This document shows positions 17,497 to 24,566 of a stretch of DNA of 41,544 bases, one piece after another. The stretch lies in assembly GCA_934317205.1 (NCBI GenBank), contig CAKREL010000007.1, positions 1 through 41,544 on the forward strand. Reading direction: 5' to 3'. The notes beneath the pieces were generated by a model. That model did not search any database and was not told the origin of the DNA. It worked only from the letters and a program-made list of their open reading frames with translations. Origin of the DNA: an uncultured Eubacterium sp. (GTDB lineage Bacteria > Bacillota > Clostridia > Lachnospirales > Lachnospiraceae). The position numbers and the translations under genes were made by a program. Numbering within the stretch: the stretch's first letter is position 1; each line of letters begins with the position of its first letter.

Positions 17497-18084
17497 ATGG
17501 ATTATCGTGCAGAAAGAATGAAATCACTGATCATTCAGACTTTTTTTGACTGTCTTGAAAAAGAAGATTTTTCCCAGGTAACCGTTGGACAGATTGCCAA
17601 ACATGCTCTGATCAACCGTTCTACGTTTTATCGCTATTTTTCTGATAAATACGAACTGAGAGATATCATCGTTGATGATATCGTTCGGGATTTTGCGGAA
17701 CATATGGAAGTAGATTTTCTCCATATGGATATTCAGAATGAATTGCATACAAGATCCCTGCAGGATGGGCTGAGCCGCCTGTCTACGCAAAAGCACAGGT
17801 TGGAAATCCTGTGGAATCAGAACCTGCTTGGGCGAAATGTCTTTGATGAAATGATGAATGCCGGCGCACACAAAGTGGAAGCTGAAATCTTAAATCATCC
17901 TACAATCTCTCCTGAAAAAAAACAGCTCGCTGACTGGTATGCGAAATTATTAGTAAATAATTTTCTCGTCACAGTCCGCTGGTGGTTTTCCCACAGTGAT
18001 ACCGTTTCCGCCAGTGAGATCACAACCATGATGAAACGACATATGCTGTATGGGACTATCCCGACATTAAAAGAAAGCCGCTGA
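17497..18084 (+). CDS. TetR/AcrR-family regulator
   Basis: A 195-residue one-domain-pair regulator. The start at 17497 (MDYRAERMKSLIIQ) has a GGGGGA site at 17483-17488; the upstream in-frame extension is not TetR-like. Residues about 5-50 are the TetR helix-turn-helix (FFDCLEKEDFSQVTVGQIAKHALINRSTFYRYFSDKYEL). The C-terminal part (NNFLVTVRWWFSHSDTVSASEI) resembles the TetR_C_8/DhaS-like effector domain. It is divergent from the flavin reductase and probably represses it, relieved by a ligand related to that enzyme's substrate. The stop codon lies inside its own terminator hairpin. Confidence 0.88.
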   Translation: MDYRAERMKSLIIQTFFDCLEKEDFSQVTVGQIAKHALINRSTFYRYFSDKYELRDIIVDDIVRDFAEHMEVDFLHMDIQNELHTRSLQDGLSRLSTQKHRLEILWNQNLLGRNVFDEMMNAGAHKVEAEILNHPTISPEKKQLADWYAKLLVNNFLVTVRWWFSHSDTVSASEITTMMKRHMLYGTIPTLKESR

Positions 18085-18099
18085 AATAGCGGCTTTCTT
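18071..18099. terminator. Bidirectional terminator between tetR and the thioesterase gene
   Basis: A perfect 12-bp stem AAGAAAGCCGCT/AGCGGCTTTCTT with a 5-base loop. The tetR TGA stop (18082-18084) lies at the stem-loop junction. T-runs on both strands allow it also to end the minus-strand transcript from 18535. Confidence 0.88.
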
Positions 18100-18145
18100 A
18101 TCTGTAGGAGTTCTTCTCAAAATCACTGCACTCTACATATCTTGA

Positions 18146-18535
18146 TTATTTTGCAAGCTTATTGTTTGCTTTCGTCTGGAATTTCTCGTTCTGTACGATA
18201 AAACGCTCGTGTGTACCTTCACCGATCAGACCAGCTTCATCGTAAGCAGCCACTTTGAATACAAGACGGCGTCCATCTACTTCTGTCAGTTCTGTCTCGC
18301 AACGAACAGTCATTCCGATCGGAGTTGCTGCTACGTGGCTGATGTTTACCTGTGTACCAACGCTGCCACAGCCTTCTTCCAGATATGGAGCTACGCTCTC
18401 GCTTGCTGTTTTTTCCATTAATGCAAGCATGCATGGTGTTCCAAATACTTCCAGTACGCCACTTCCTACTGCTGTTGCTGTATTCTCATATACAACATCT
18501 ACACTCTGTTCCCCTTTAATTCCTGCTTCCAACAT
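18146..18535 (-). CDS. Hot-dog thioesterase, FlK-like family
   Basis: A 129-residue single hot-dog protein like fluoroacetyl-CoA thioesterase FlK and its wide family of small acyl-CoA thioesterases. The start at 18535 (MLEAGIKGEQSV) has a GAGGAGG site; an upstream ATG adds nine non-conserved residues. Family marks are TAVGSGVLEVFGTPCMLALME with the Thr and Glu positions, then VNISHVAATPIGM with the active-site His, and a final GEGTHERFIV. Fluoroacetate specificity should not be inferred, since most family members act on other acyl-CoAs. It follows the aspartate aminotransferase by 54 bases and shares a terminator with tetR. Confidence 0.85.
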   Translation of the reverse strand: MLEAGIKGEQSVDVVYENTATAVGSGVLEVFGTPCMLALMEKTASESVAPYLEEGCGSVGTQVNISHVAATPIGMTVRCETELTEVDGRRLVFKVAAYDEAGLIGEGTHERFIVQNEKFQTKANNKLAK

Positions 18536-18589
18536 TTTATGTCCTCCTCTAAAATTTATCATTATGGAGTAAGTATATCATAACTTTTC

Positions 18590-19882
18590 TTATGCTTCCA
18601 GAAGTTTCTCCACGCTTGCAAGTTTTGCACAAACGATAAATACCTCACATGCCTCTTTCAGTTCTTCCATTGGCGGAAGTGTCGGGGCGATACGGATGAC
18701 GGAGTCCTTCGGATCATTTTTATATGGATACGGCGCACCTGCACCTGTCAGTACAACACCGGCCTCTTTTGCTTTTGCAACAATGCTCTTTGCACATCCT
18801 TCATTTGCCATAAATGTGATGAAATATCCACCGTTTGGACGGATCCATGTACCTGCGCCAAGACCTTTCAATTCTTCCTCAAAACGATCCAGGATCATCT
18901 CGAATTTCGGACGGATGATTGCTGCATGTTTTGCCATATGTGCTTTTACGCCATCGATATCTTTTAAGAATTTTACATGACGCAGCTGGTTGATCTTGTC
19001 AAATCCGATAGTCTGAATCGTCAGACGTTTCAGGATATCTGCTTTGTTCTCAAGACTTGTGATCAGTCCGGATACACCTGCTCCTGAGAATGTGATCTTA
19101 GATGTAGAGCAAAACTCGATCGGAAGGTTCGGGTTGCCTGCTTTCTCACACTCACCAAGGATCTCAAGGATCTGATCTGCTTTGTCCTCATACAGATCAT
19201 GTACACAGTACGCGTTATCCCAGTAAATACGGAAGTCTTCTGCTGCCGGTTTTAAGCGCGCCAGTCTGCGGACTGTCTCATCAGAGTAGGAGGTTCCCAT
19301 CGGATTAGAGTATTTCGGTACACACCAGATACCTTTGATGCTGTCATCTTCGCTGACTAATTTTTCTACCATATCCATGTCCGGGCCATCTTCGTAAAGC
19401 GGCACGTTGATCATTTCGATGCCGAAGCACTCAGTGATGGCAAAATGACGGTCATATCCCGGAACCGGGCAGAGCCATTTTACTTTATCCAGTTTGCACC
19501 ATGGTGTGCTTCCGTTTACACCAAACAGCATAGAACGTGCAATACAGTCATACATGATATTCAGACTTGCATTTCCATAAACAATGACATTATCATATGC
19601 TTCCGGGCCAAGTCCAACTAAGCTTGCGATGAATTCCTGTCCTTCTGTGATACCATCGATCACACCGTAGTTACGGATATCTGTACCGGCTCTGCTGACT
19701 AACGGAGTCTGGCTGGTCAGAACGTCCATCATCGGCATAGACAGTTCGAGCTGCTCTTTGGATGGTTTTCCTCTGGACATATCCAGTTTTAAGCCTTTTT
19801 TGCAGATTTCTTTATACTGCTGTTCCAGGCTTTCTTTTTCTTTTAATAATTCCTCTCTGCTCATTTCCTGATAAGACTGCAT
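18590..19882 (-). CDS. Aspartate aminotransferase, class I subgroup 1-beta type
   Basis: A PLP enzyme interconverting aspartate/2-oxoglutarate and oxaloacetate/glutamate. The start at 19882 (MQSYQEMSREELL, 430 residues) has an AGGAGG site; the longer open frame would overlap rarA. Diagnostic features are LDMSRGKPS near the N-terminus, IRNYGVIDGITEGQEF, VPKYSNPMGTSYS, and STSKITFSGAGVSGL with the PLP lysine. This set matches the large subgroup typified by Corynebacterium AspT and common in Clostridia, often mislabelled MocR-like, but no GntR DNA-binding domain is present. It begins 25 bases after the rarA stop codon. Confidence 0.9.
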   Translation of the reverse strand: MQSYQEMSREELLKEKESLEQQYKEICKKGLKLDMSRGKPSKEQLELSMPMMDVLTSQTPLVSRAGTDIRNYGVIDGITEGQEFIASLVGLGPEAYDNVIVYGNASLNIMYDCIARSMLFGVNGSTPWCKLDKVKWLCPVPGYDRHFAITECFGIEMINVPLYEDGPDMDMVEKLVSEDDSIKGIWCVPKYSNPMGTSYSDETVRRLARLKPAAEDFRIYWDNAYCVHDLYEDKADQILEILGECEKAGNPNLPIEFCSTSKITFSGAGVSGLITSLENKADILKRLTIQTIGFDKINQLRHVKFLKDIDGVKAHMAKHAAIIRPKFEMILDRFEEELKGLGAGTWIRPNGGYFITFMANEGCAKSIVAKAKEAGVVLTGAGAPYPYKNDPKDSVIRIAPTLPPMEELKEACEVFIVCAKLASVEKLLEA

Positions 19883-19907
19883 TGATTTTTCCTCCTGCTG
19901 TATATTA

Positions 19908-21224
19908 TTATTGTTTGATTTTTTTGAAATATTCCCGAATGGTCTGCTCGTAGCCATTTTCTGTCGGCTCGTAAAACTTCATATCTTTGTACGCATCCGG
20001 CAAATACTGCTGTTCTACATAATGATTCGGATAATCGTGAGCGTATTTGTATCCGATGCCCCGTCCAAGCTTTGCAGCACCTTTGTAATGGGCATCACAC
20101 AGATACGTTGGAACCGGTGCGGTTCTCGACTCTCTGACAACGGAAAGAGCTTTATCCACTGCCAGATAGGCTGCGTTGCTCTTTGGTGCGCTCGCCACAT
20201 AAGTAACGGCCTGAGCCAGCACGATCCTTGCCTCCGGCATTCCAAGTCGTTCTACAGCCTGGGCTGCACTGACCGCCACCATCAGGGCGTTCGGATCTGC
20301 ATTTCCCACATCTTCTGATGCACAGATCATGATTCTTCGGGCAATAAATGTCACATCCTCCCCGGCATACAGCATTTTTGCCAGATAATACACGGCTGCA
20401 TCCGGATCAGATCCCCGCATACTTTTAATGAATGCAGAAATGTTATCATAATGGCTGTCGCCACTTTTGTCATACTTGATCACGCGCTTCTGGATACATT
20501 CTTCGGCCACATCCAGCGTGATATGGATGAGCCCGTCTGCACTGCGTTCTGTGGTAAGGATTCCAAGTTCTATGGCATTTAATGCGCTGCGGGCATCCCC
20601 GTTTGACACATCTGCCAGAAATTCCAGTGCATCTTCATCCGCCACCGCGTGATATGCTCCCATACCTTTTTCCATGTCCTCTAAGGCACGGTGCAGCAGC
20701 GTCTTGATATCATCTTTCTCTAACGGTCTTAATTCAAAAATAATGGATCGGGAAATCAGCGCCCCGTTTACTTCAAAATATGGATTTTCCGTAGTAGCAC
20801 CGATCAACGTCACCGTACCGTCCTCTACAAACGGGAGCAGATAATCCTGCTGGCCTTTGTTAAAACGGTGAATCTCATCGATAAACAGGATCGTTCGTTT
20901 TCCGTACATGCCCTGCAGCTGTTTTGCTTTTTCAATCACAGCTTCCATATCCTTTTTCCCGGCAGAAGTTGCATTAATCTGCATAAATTCTGCACTGGTT
21001 GTCTTCGCAATGACTTTCGCCAGTGTCGTTTTTCCGGTTCCCGGAGGTCCATAAAAAATAACAGACTGCAATTTGTCTGCTTTAATGGCACGGTAAAGTA
21101 ATTTATCTCTGCCAATAATATGCTGCTGCCCAACTACTTCTTCTAACGTAGTCGGCCGCAGTCTGGAAGCCAGCGGTGATTCCTTTTCCTTATTTTGTTC
21201 TCTCATGTAATCAAACAAATCCAT
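19908..21224 (-). CDS. rarA: Replication-associated recombination ATPase RarA/MgsA
   Basis: An AAA+ clamp-loader-like ATPase that acts at stalled replication forks. The 438-residue protein has LRPTTLEEVVGQQHIIG, Walker A GPPGTGKTT (59-67), Walker B ILFIDEIHRFNKGQQD, sensor 1 TLIGATTENP, and an arginine-finger region ALISRS. The RarA-specific C-terminal tetramerisation part follows (KSMRGSDPDAAVYYLAKML and RIMICASEDVGNADP). Its length is normal. The ATG follows a GGAG site by a short spacer. The aminotransferase gene follows by 25 bases. A candidate promoter lies about 150 bases upstream. Confidence 0.96.
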   Translation of the reverse strand: MDLFDYMREQNKEKESPLASRLRPTTLEEVVGQQHIIGRDKLLYRAIKADKLQSVIFYGPPGTGKTTLAKVIAKTTSAEFMQINATSAGKKDMEAVIEKAKQLQGMYGKRTILFIDEIHRFNKGQQDYLLPFVEDGTVTLIGATTENPYFEVNGALISRSIIFELRPLEKDDIKTLLHRALEDMEKGMGAYHAVADEDALEFLADVSNGDARSALNAIELGILTTERSADGLIHITLDVAEECIQKRVIKYDKSGDSHYDNISAFIKSMRGSDPDAAVYYLAKMLYAGEDVTFIARRIMICASEDVGNADPNALMVAVSAAQAVERLGMPEARIVLAQAVTYVASAPKSNAAYLAVDKALSVVRESRTAPVPTYLCDAHYKGAAKLGRGIGYKYAHDYPNHYVEQQYLPDAYKDMKFYEPTENGYEQTIREYFKKIKQ

Positions 21225-21372
21225 TTTTTATCTCCATTTCACGTTTCGTCCTGCAAAAATGAATCCTTTTCATGACACAAAATTCATTTTTAACTGTTTT
21301 TATCCTGTAAAATGCATGGAATTTAGATGTTTTTGCATGATACCAATATGATATCTTTCATATCCATGCTAT

Positions 21373-21401
21373 ACAATACATTAAATTTACTGGTATGACA
21401 A
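21373..21401 (-). promoter_or_regulatory. Promoter candidate for rarA
   Basis: On the minus strand TTGTCA (21396-21401) and TATTGT (21373-21378) are 17 bases apart. The rest of the AT-rich gap 21225-21487 shows no gene, only short weak palindromes. Confidence 0.4.
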
Positions 21402-21487
21402 GTTATTTTTTTGTCAAAGTTGCATTTTCTCCAATTTTTCCATAAGATAGGAAGATTCCAAACTATGTTTTCTACATTGTGCCGAAA

Positions 21488-21542
21488 ACAGTTCACTTAT
21501 CACATGTATTCTGGGTAACGATCATATAACCGCCTGTTACCC
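21488..21542. repeat. Partial structured element at the 3' end of the NifS-like gene
   Basis: The first 37 bases (ACAGTTCACT onward) match 24229-24265 of the full element in the permease gap, with a few mismatches. The expected hairpin is present as GGGTAAC (21513-21519) and GTTACCC (21536-21542), but the CATGC-TT-GCATG tip and the second domain are missing. The right arm contains the TAA stop of the NifS-like gene. Confidence 0.6.
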
Positions 21543-22676
21543 TTCTTCCGTCAGTTCTCTCACCGCCGCGATTGCCGACTCCACTTCCTCCTCGGTATTA
21601 TAATGGGAAAAACTGAAGCGCACCGCGCCCTGCGCTACCGTTCCAAGTGCTTCATGCATCAACGGTGCACAATGTCCGCCCGGTCTGGTAGAAATCTCCC
21701 ATCTCTCAAATAGTTCATCACTGACTTCTGATGAATCATAATCCCCGATATTAAAGGATACGATGGGACACCGGTTTTTCTGAGAAAAATCGCCATAAAT
21801 CTTTATGCCTGGAATGTCTCGGATACCTTCATAAAACTGCCACATCAGCGTCTGTTCTTTTTCACGGATTTCGTCCATTCCTGTCTGCTTCAGGTAATCC
21901 AGAGCCGCATCCAGCCCTGCAATGCCATGTCCGTTTAACGTCCCTGCTTCCAGCGCCGTCGGCATTTGCTGCGGATGCTTTTTGCTGTACGTCTGCACGC
22001 CGCTGCCGCCGCTCTTTAACGGGCGAAGCTGCAGACCGGTTCTGACATAGAGTCCGCCGGTTCCCTGGGGGCCAAGCAGGCTTTTGTGCCCGGTAAAGCA
22101 CAGAATATCAATATGCATCGCCTGCACATCGATGGGAAATACTCCTGCGGTCTGTGACGCATCTACCACAAATAGAATTCCTTTGTTTTGCGTCAGTTCT
22201 CCGATTGCCTCAATATCTACCAGATTTCCAGTGACATTTGATCCGTGCGTACAAATGATGGCTTTCGTCTCCGGTCGGATCGCTGCCTCCATATCCTCAA
22301 ACGAAAACCTGCCCTGTGCATCCGCTTTTACAATCGTCAATTCCACGCCTTTTTCTTCCATTTCATAGAGCGGACGGAGCACAGAATTATGCTCCAGCTG
22401 CGTGGTGATCACATGGTCTCCCGGATTTAACAGGCCTTTGATCGCTGTATTCAGACTCTCCGTTGCATTGCCGGTAAATACCATGCGCTCCGGACTTTCC
22501 GCATGGAAAAATTCTGCCAGTTTTCGTCTTGTATCGTAAATCGTGCGGGAAGCCTGCAAAGTCGCTTCGTGCGCCCCACGCCCGGCATTTCCAAGCAAAC
22601 AGAGTGCTTCCGTAACTGCCTGCACAACTTCATTCGGTTTCTGTCTGGTCGTTGCTGCATTATCAAAATATATCAT
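21537..22676 (-). CDS. NifS-like cysteine desulfurase/selenocysteine lyase family protein, EF2568 type
   Basis: A class V PLP enzyme of 379 residues from the start at 22676 (MIYFDNAATTRQKP), which has an AGGGGA site. Key residues are the PLP lysine in FTGHKS (Lys198) and the reactive cysteine in RPGGHCAPLMH (Cys336). NAGRGAHEATLQASRTIYDTR is typical of the subfamily (TIGR01977 type) that occurs beside selenium-dependent molybdenum hydroxylases, as in Enterococcus faecalis. Its position next to purine permeases and a xanthine dehydrogenase supports a role in supplying selenium or sulfur for the labile Mo-site ligand. That role is inferred, and a general cysteine desulfurase is possible. An in-frame ATG at 22703 would add nine residues. 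Confidence 0.85.
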   Translation of the reverse strand: MIYFDNAATTRQKPNEVVQAVTEALCLLGNAGRGAHEATLQASRTIYDTRRKLAEFFHAESPERMVFTGNATESLNTAIKGLLNPGDHVITTQLEHNSVLRPLYEMEEKGVELTIVKADAQGRFSFEDMEAAIRPETKAIICTHGSNVTGNLVDIEAIGELTQNKGILFVVDASQTAGVFPIDVQAMHIDILCFTGHKSLLGPQGTGGLYVRTGLQLRPLKSGGSGVQTYSKKHPQQMPTALEAGTLNGHGIAGLDAALDYLKQTGMDEIREKEQTLMWQFYEGIRDIPGIKIYGDFSQKNRCPIVSFNIGDYDSSEVSDELFERWEISTRPGGHCAPLMHEALGTVAQGAVRFSFSHYNTEEEVESAIAAVRELTEEG

Positions 22677-22702
22677 TGAAAAATCCCCTTTTCTCATACA
22701 CA

Positions 22703-22741
22703 TTATATTATCTGATAGATGTTGTGGTCAAAAGATGCCAT
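22703..22741 (-). other. Possible 12-codon leader peptide before the NifS-like gene
   Basis: An ATG supplied by the 50-bp repeat opens the frame MASFDHNIYQII, whose TAA overlaps a downstream ATG (TAATG) in frame with the NifS-like gene. The first residues parallel the recJ start (MASYDPNII). No strong ribosome site is seen, so translation is doubtful. Confidence 0.25.
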
Positions 22742-22781
22742 ACGAATTGTTCCGTACTTCGTACTCCCACAATTCTACCCA
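22732..22781 (-). repeat. 50-bp repeat, copy 2 (upstream of the NifS-like gene)
   Basis: It matches 2956-3005 at 49 of 50 positions, in the same orientation. The same GAATTGT/ACAATTC hairpin and terminal ATG are present. Similarity continues to about 22718 at lower identity. It lies between the terminator of the first permease gene and the NifS-like gene, so it would be in that gene's 5' leader. Confidence 0.85.
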
Positions 22782-22805
22782 TCATCTGATATATTTTATC
22801 ATAAA

Positions 22806-22837
22806 AAGGAGTCCTCGCCAATCTGCGAGAACTCCTT
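22806..22837 (-). terminator. Terminator after permease gene 1
   Basis: Stem AAGGAGT-CTCGC paired with GCGAG-ACTCCTT, one mismatch, 6-base loop, followed by TTTTT on the minus strand. Confidence 0.85.
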
Positions 22838-22864
22838 CTTATAGTCTGACATTGTGTCATACAT

Positions 22865-24199
22865 TTATTTTTCCATTTTTTTCTCTTTCGGCAGGACAAG
22901 ATTTAAAAATACTGCAGTTACAGTTGCAATAACAACCGGTGTCTTACCAAATACGGTTGTCACCCATGCCGGAAACATTCCTAGGGATGCAGAAGCCTGT
23001 GTCACACCAACACCAAGTGCCACGGATAATCCCACGATAGAAGTATTGCGATAACTCATCGGCTGGCTTGTAATCAGCTTGATGCCTGTCATAGCGATAG
23101 ATGCAAATACAGAAATGGTCGCTCCACCAAGGACACACTGCGGAATCGTTGTCAGCAATGCAGAAAATTTCGGCACCAGACCGGCAATCAACAGAATACC
23201 TGCAGACATTCCAAGCACAGAACGGTTGATAACTTTTGTTGTTGTAACGATACCTACGTTCTGACTGTAGGAAGCAGTCGGCAGACCACCTAAGAAAGCT
23301 CCAACGATATTGGTACATCCATATCCAACGATAGCACCCTTTAACTCTTTATCTGTCGGTTCACGATCCATACCGCCGGTTGTTGTTGCAGTAAAGTCGC
23401 CGATTGCCTGAATCGCATTGATAGCAAACAACAAACCAATAGCTATACAGGATGACGGATCAAACTGAATACCAAAATGCATGATCTGCGGCATCTGGAA
23501 AACACTTGCCTGTGCCACTGCAGTCAAATCTACCATGCCAAAACATGCTGCAATGATGTAACCGCAGATGATACCGATCAGAATAGACGCCAGTTTTACA
23601 AATCCTTTTGTAAAATGATTCAAAAATGTAACGATAGCCAGTGTGATAATTGCTACCAGCCAGTTAGTCCAATGTCCGTAATTTGCACTGGATGCACCGC
23701 CTGCCATATAGTTGACAGCAGTCGGATATAAGGAAAGTCCGATGGTAAATACAACAGTTCCTGTTACAAGCGGTGGAAATACTTTACGGATCTTGTCAAT
23801 AAAAAATCCGATGATCATCGCGATGATACCACCGATGATCTGTGCTCCAAATATTGCTGCGATTCCTACATCTGCTGCAATAGCCTGCATGCTTGCCACA
23901 TATGCAAAACTCGTTCCCATGATAACCGGTAAACCGGCACCAAGACGGAATCCCTTTTTAGATCCGATCGGAAACAGCTGTAAAAATGTGGAAAGTGCAG
24001 AAACTACCAGTGCCGACTGAATCAGCATGACACGGTTTGCCCCTTCAAGACCAGCCACTCCTGCTACAATAATAGCCGGCGTCACGCAGCCTACGATCAT
24101 TGCCACTACATGCTGCAGTGCCAGCGGAAGTGATTTGCTCAACTGCGGAATACCATTTAACTCGAAAATAGACGCATTTGTCCCTTTTGTCTTTTTCAT
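22865..24199 (-). CDS. NCS2-family purine permease (paralogue 1)
   Basis: A 444-residue membrane protein with about 14 hydrophobic segments, a nucleobase/cation symporter-2 expected to import xanthine or urate. Family marks are LALQHVVAMIVG in helix 1, the GD of AIQAIGD in helix 8, and the signature SQNVGIVTTTK in helix 10 (Gln313, Asn314). Two positions usually acidic in NCS2 are not: where XanQ-type transporters have Glu in E-x-x-G-D this protein has Gln264, and where they have Asp in D-G this has Tyr293. It is about nine-tenths identical to the permease at 24567-25919. Its probable promoter (24435-24464) leaves a leader of some 230 bases filled by a structured repeat. Confidence 0.92.
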   Translation of the reverse strand: MKKTKGTNASIFELNGIPQLSKSLPLALQHVVAMIVGCVTPAIIVAGVAGLEGANRVMLIQSALVVSALSTFLQLFPIGSKKGFRLGAGLPVIMGTSFAYVASMQAIAADVGIAAIFGAQIIGGIIAMIIGFFIDKIRKVFPPLVTGTVVFTIGLSLYPTAVNYMAGGASSANYGHWTNWLVAIITLAIVTFLNHFTKGFVKLASILIGIICGYIIAACFGMVDLTAVAQASVFQMPQIMHFGIQFDPSSCIAIGLLFAINAIQAIGDFTATTTGGMDREPTDKELKGAIVGYGCTNIVGAFLGGLPTASYSQNVGIVTTTKVINRSVLGMSAGILLIAGLVPKFSALLTTIPQCVLGGATISVFASIAMTGIKLITSQPMSYRNTSIVGLSVALGVGVTQASASLGMFPAWVTTVFGKTPVVIATVTAVFLNLVLPKEKKMEK

Positions 24200-24224
24200 G
24201 TACTAAAATCCTCCATCTTTTTAC

Positions 24225-24408
24225 GTTACAGTTCACTCATCACATGTATTCAGATAATGATCATGCTTGCATGAGGAATTATCTGGATACATAGCGATGA
24301 AGGGAGCGCCTTTTAATGAGCAAAAATAGCTGTAGCCTTCTTGAACAAAGTTCAAGAAGTATCGCTCGCAAGCGAGCTCTTTTGCGAATGGCGCTTATGA
24401 ACTGTAAC
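24225..24408. repeat. Structured intergenic element (largest full copy)
   Basis: A 184-bp nested inverted repeat. Perfect 11-bp ends GTTACAGTTCA (24225-24235) and TGAACTGTAAC (24398-24408) enclose two domains. Domain one is a 15-bp stem (24244-24258 with 24278-24292, one mismatch) tipped by CATGC-TT-GCATG. Domain two has arms AGCGCC/GGCGCT (24305-24310, 24390-24395), then ATGAGCAAAA (24316-24325) against TTTTGCGAAT (24380-24389). Two further hairpins lie inside (CTTCTTGAAC-aaa-GTTCAAGAAG and GCTCGC-AA-GCGAGC). It occupies the leader of permease 1, in inverted orientation relative to that transcript. Together with the promoter and terminator listed separately, it accounts for most of the gap 24200-24566. 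Confidence 0.8.
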
Positions 24409-24434
24409 ATTTTCACAGTCTTTTTTTCTCAGAT

Positions 24435-24464
24435 ATTATAACGCAGGCAATTTGCGTTTTACAA
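24435..24464 (-). promoter_or_regulatory. Promoter of permease gene 1, palindrome in spacer
   Basis: On the minus strand TTGTAA (24459-24464) and a perfect TATAAT (24435-24440) are 18 bases apart. The spacer carries the inverted repeat AACGCA-N7-TGCGTT (24440-24458), a candidate operator. The ridA promoter has the same boxes and spacing with a different internal palindrome. Confidence 0.6.
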
Positions 24465-24514
24465 CCGCCCTACTTATGAATTGTATTTATGGTATTCGTT
24501 AGCACTGCTAATAA

Positions 24515-24561
24515 AAAGCTCTCTTCTTTACAGTTTTTCTATCTGTAAAGAAGAGAGCTTT
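24515..24561 (-). terminator. Terminator after permease gene 2
   Basis: A perfect 19-bp stem (24515-24533 with 24543-24561) and 9-base loop, followed by TTTTT on the minus strand. It ends the xdh-ferredoxin-permease 2 transcript six bases before the stop codon side of the permease gene. Confidence 0.93.
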
Positions 24562-24566
24562 CACAT

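Noticed and set aside
18146..18535. Fluoroacetyl-CoA thioesterase resistance function
   Set aside because: The FlK fold is common among general acyl-CoA thioesterases, and nothing nearby suggests fluoroacetate chemistry.
22732..22781. A coding reading of the 50-bp repeat on the plus strand
   Set aside because: A frame is open across it, but it has no ribosome site and no protein-like continuation, and the inverted-repeat structure explains the conservation better.
24305..24395. A classical kink-turn in the ATGAGC/GCGAAT motif
   Set aside because: Tandem G-A pairs are suggested, but the expected three-base bulge is not consistent among the copies (absent at 3002-3054, three bases at 39902-40047).
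24200..24566. Known purine riboswitch before the permease gene
   Set aside because: The region is highly structured, but I could not find the conserved loop-loop and junction bases of guanine/adenine or xanthine riboswitch classes, and the same element family also lies beside recJ and ygeW.
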